NCBI GenBank assembly: GCA_017560855.1
Contig: JAFZEB010000159.1
Coordinates: forward strand, 1 to 11,941
DNA from: Ruminiclostridium sp.
GTDB taxonomy: Bacteria > Bacillota > Clostridia > Oscillospirales > Oscillospiraceae
Reading direction: 5' to 3'
Length of the DNA: 11,941 nt
The position numbers were made by a program, and so were the translations under genes. Below, piece by piece: positions 11,868 to 11,941 of this stretch (the stretch's first letter is position 1; each line of letters opens with the position of its first letter). The notes under the pieces are model-generated. The model made no database searches. It was given only the letters and a program-made list of their open reading frames with translations, and was not told where the DNA came from.

Positions 11868-11941
11868 ATGTCCAACGGCCTGCTCTTACCCGGCAACATC
11901 ATATCCCTCCACCGGAAAGCGGCGGATCGGCTCATGGCGGC
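11868..11941 (+). CDS. 5' end of an unidentified gene, possibly DnaD-domain protein
   Basis: The ATG at 11868 has AAAGGAGG ending 7 nt upstream, and the frame is open to the window edge, giving MSNGLLLPGNIISLHRKAAD and then RLMA. The start, promoter and SD are convincing; the product is not identifiable from 24 residues. The pattern LP...LHRKAADRL resembles the N-terminus of some clostridial DnaD/replication-initiation-like proteins, from memory only. It is divergent from zapA. Confidence 0.7.
   Translation, partial: MSNGLLLPGNIISLHRKAADRLMA

Overview
The window looks like a stretch of chromosome from a high-GC, low-copy-repeat-bearing Bacillota (Clostridia), most likely an Oscillospiraceae-type gut anaerobe (Flavonifractor/Pseudoflavonifractor/Lawsonibacter-like). 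That placement is inference. It rests on GC-rich coding sequence with AT-rich promoters, strong AGGAGG ribosome binding sites, Gram-positive-style maf-mreC-mreD-mrdA and zapA genes, an oxygen-independent fermentative ADH/ALDH pair, and a type of small hairpin repeat that I recall as common in those genomes. Nothing suggests a phage, plasmid or integrated island.

Layout, left to right. (1) 1-372, + strand: the 3' end of a gamma-class carbonic anhydrase-like hexapeptide protein and its 19-bp-stem terminator. (2) 401-1057, +: an unrecognised small protein with a C39/papain-like Cys-His-Asp pattern. (3) 1058-1301: a cluster of five hairpins followed by the terminator of the next gene. (4) 1302-1962, -: a cytidylate kinase-like P-loop protein with its own promoter and a leader hairpin. 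(5) 1995-4591, -: a translationally coupled iron-type alcohol dehydrogenase and aldehyde dehydrogenase, an alcohol-to-acid (or the reverse) module. (6) 4798-5348, -: a small SCP2-like protein with a very good sigma-A promoter flanked by inverted half-sites. (7) 5372-8908, -: a four-gene elongation/cell-shape operon maf-mreC-mreD-mrdA, in which every junction overlaps by 4 nt and mreB is absent. (8) 9112-11608, -: zapA followed by a large U32-family (RlhA/TrhP-like) gene. (9) 11609-11941: a divergent intergenic region with a promoter and the first 24 codons of a + strand gene.

The most unusual non-coding structure is a family of small double-hairpin repeats. Six units lie in three intergenic loci (4622-4776, 8989-9113, 11654-11774). 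Each locus holds one unit of each of two subtypes (called Y and Z here) in inverted orientation, an arrangement like the BIMEs made of REP sequences in enterobacteria. The stems differ between loci by compensating changes, and two of the loci keep an identical 23-nt gap between their main stems.

The genes are mostly housekeeping: cell elongation (mreC, mreD, mrdA), nucleotide sanitation (maf), division (zapA), RNA modification (U32), plus a fermentative redox pair. I did not find a CRISPR array, rRNA, tRNA, transposase, or an obvious new multi-gene defence or biosynthetic system.
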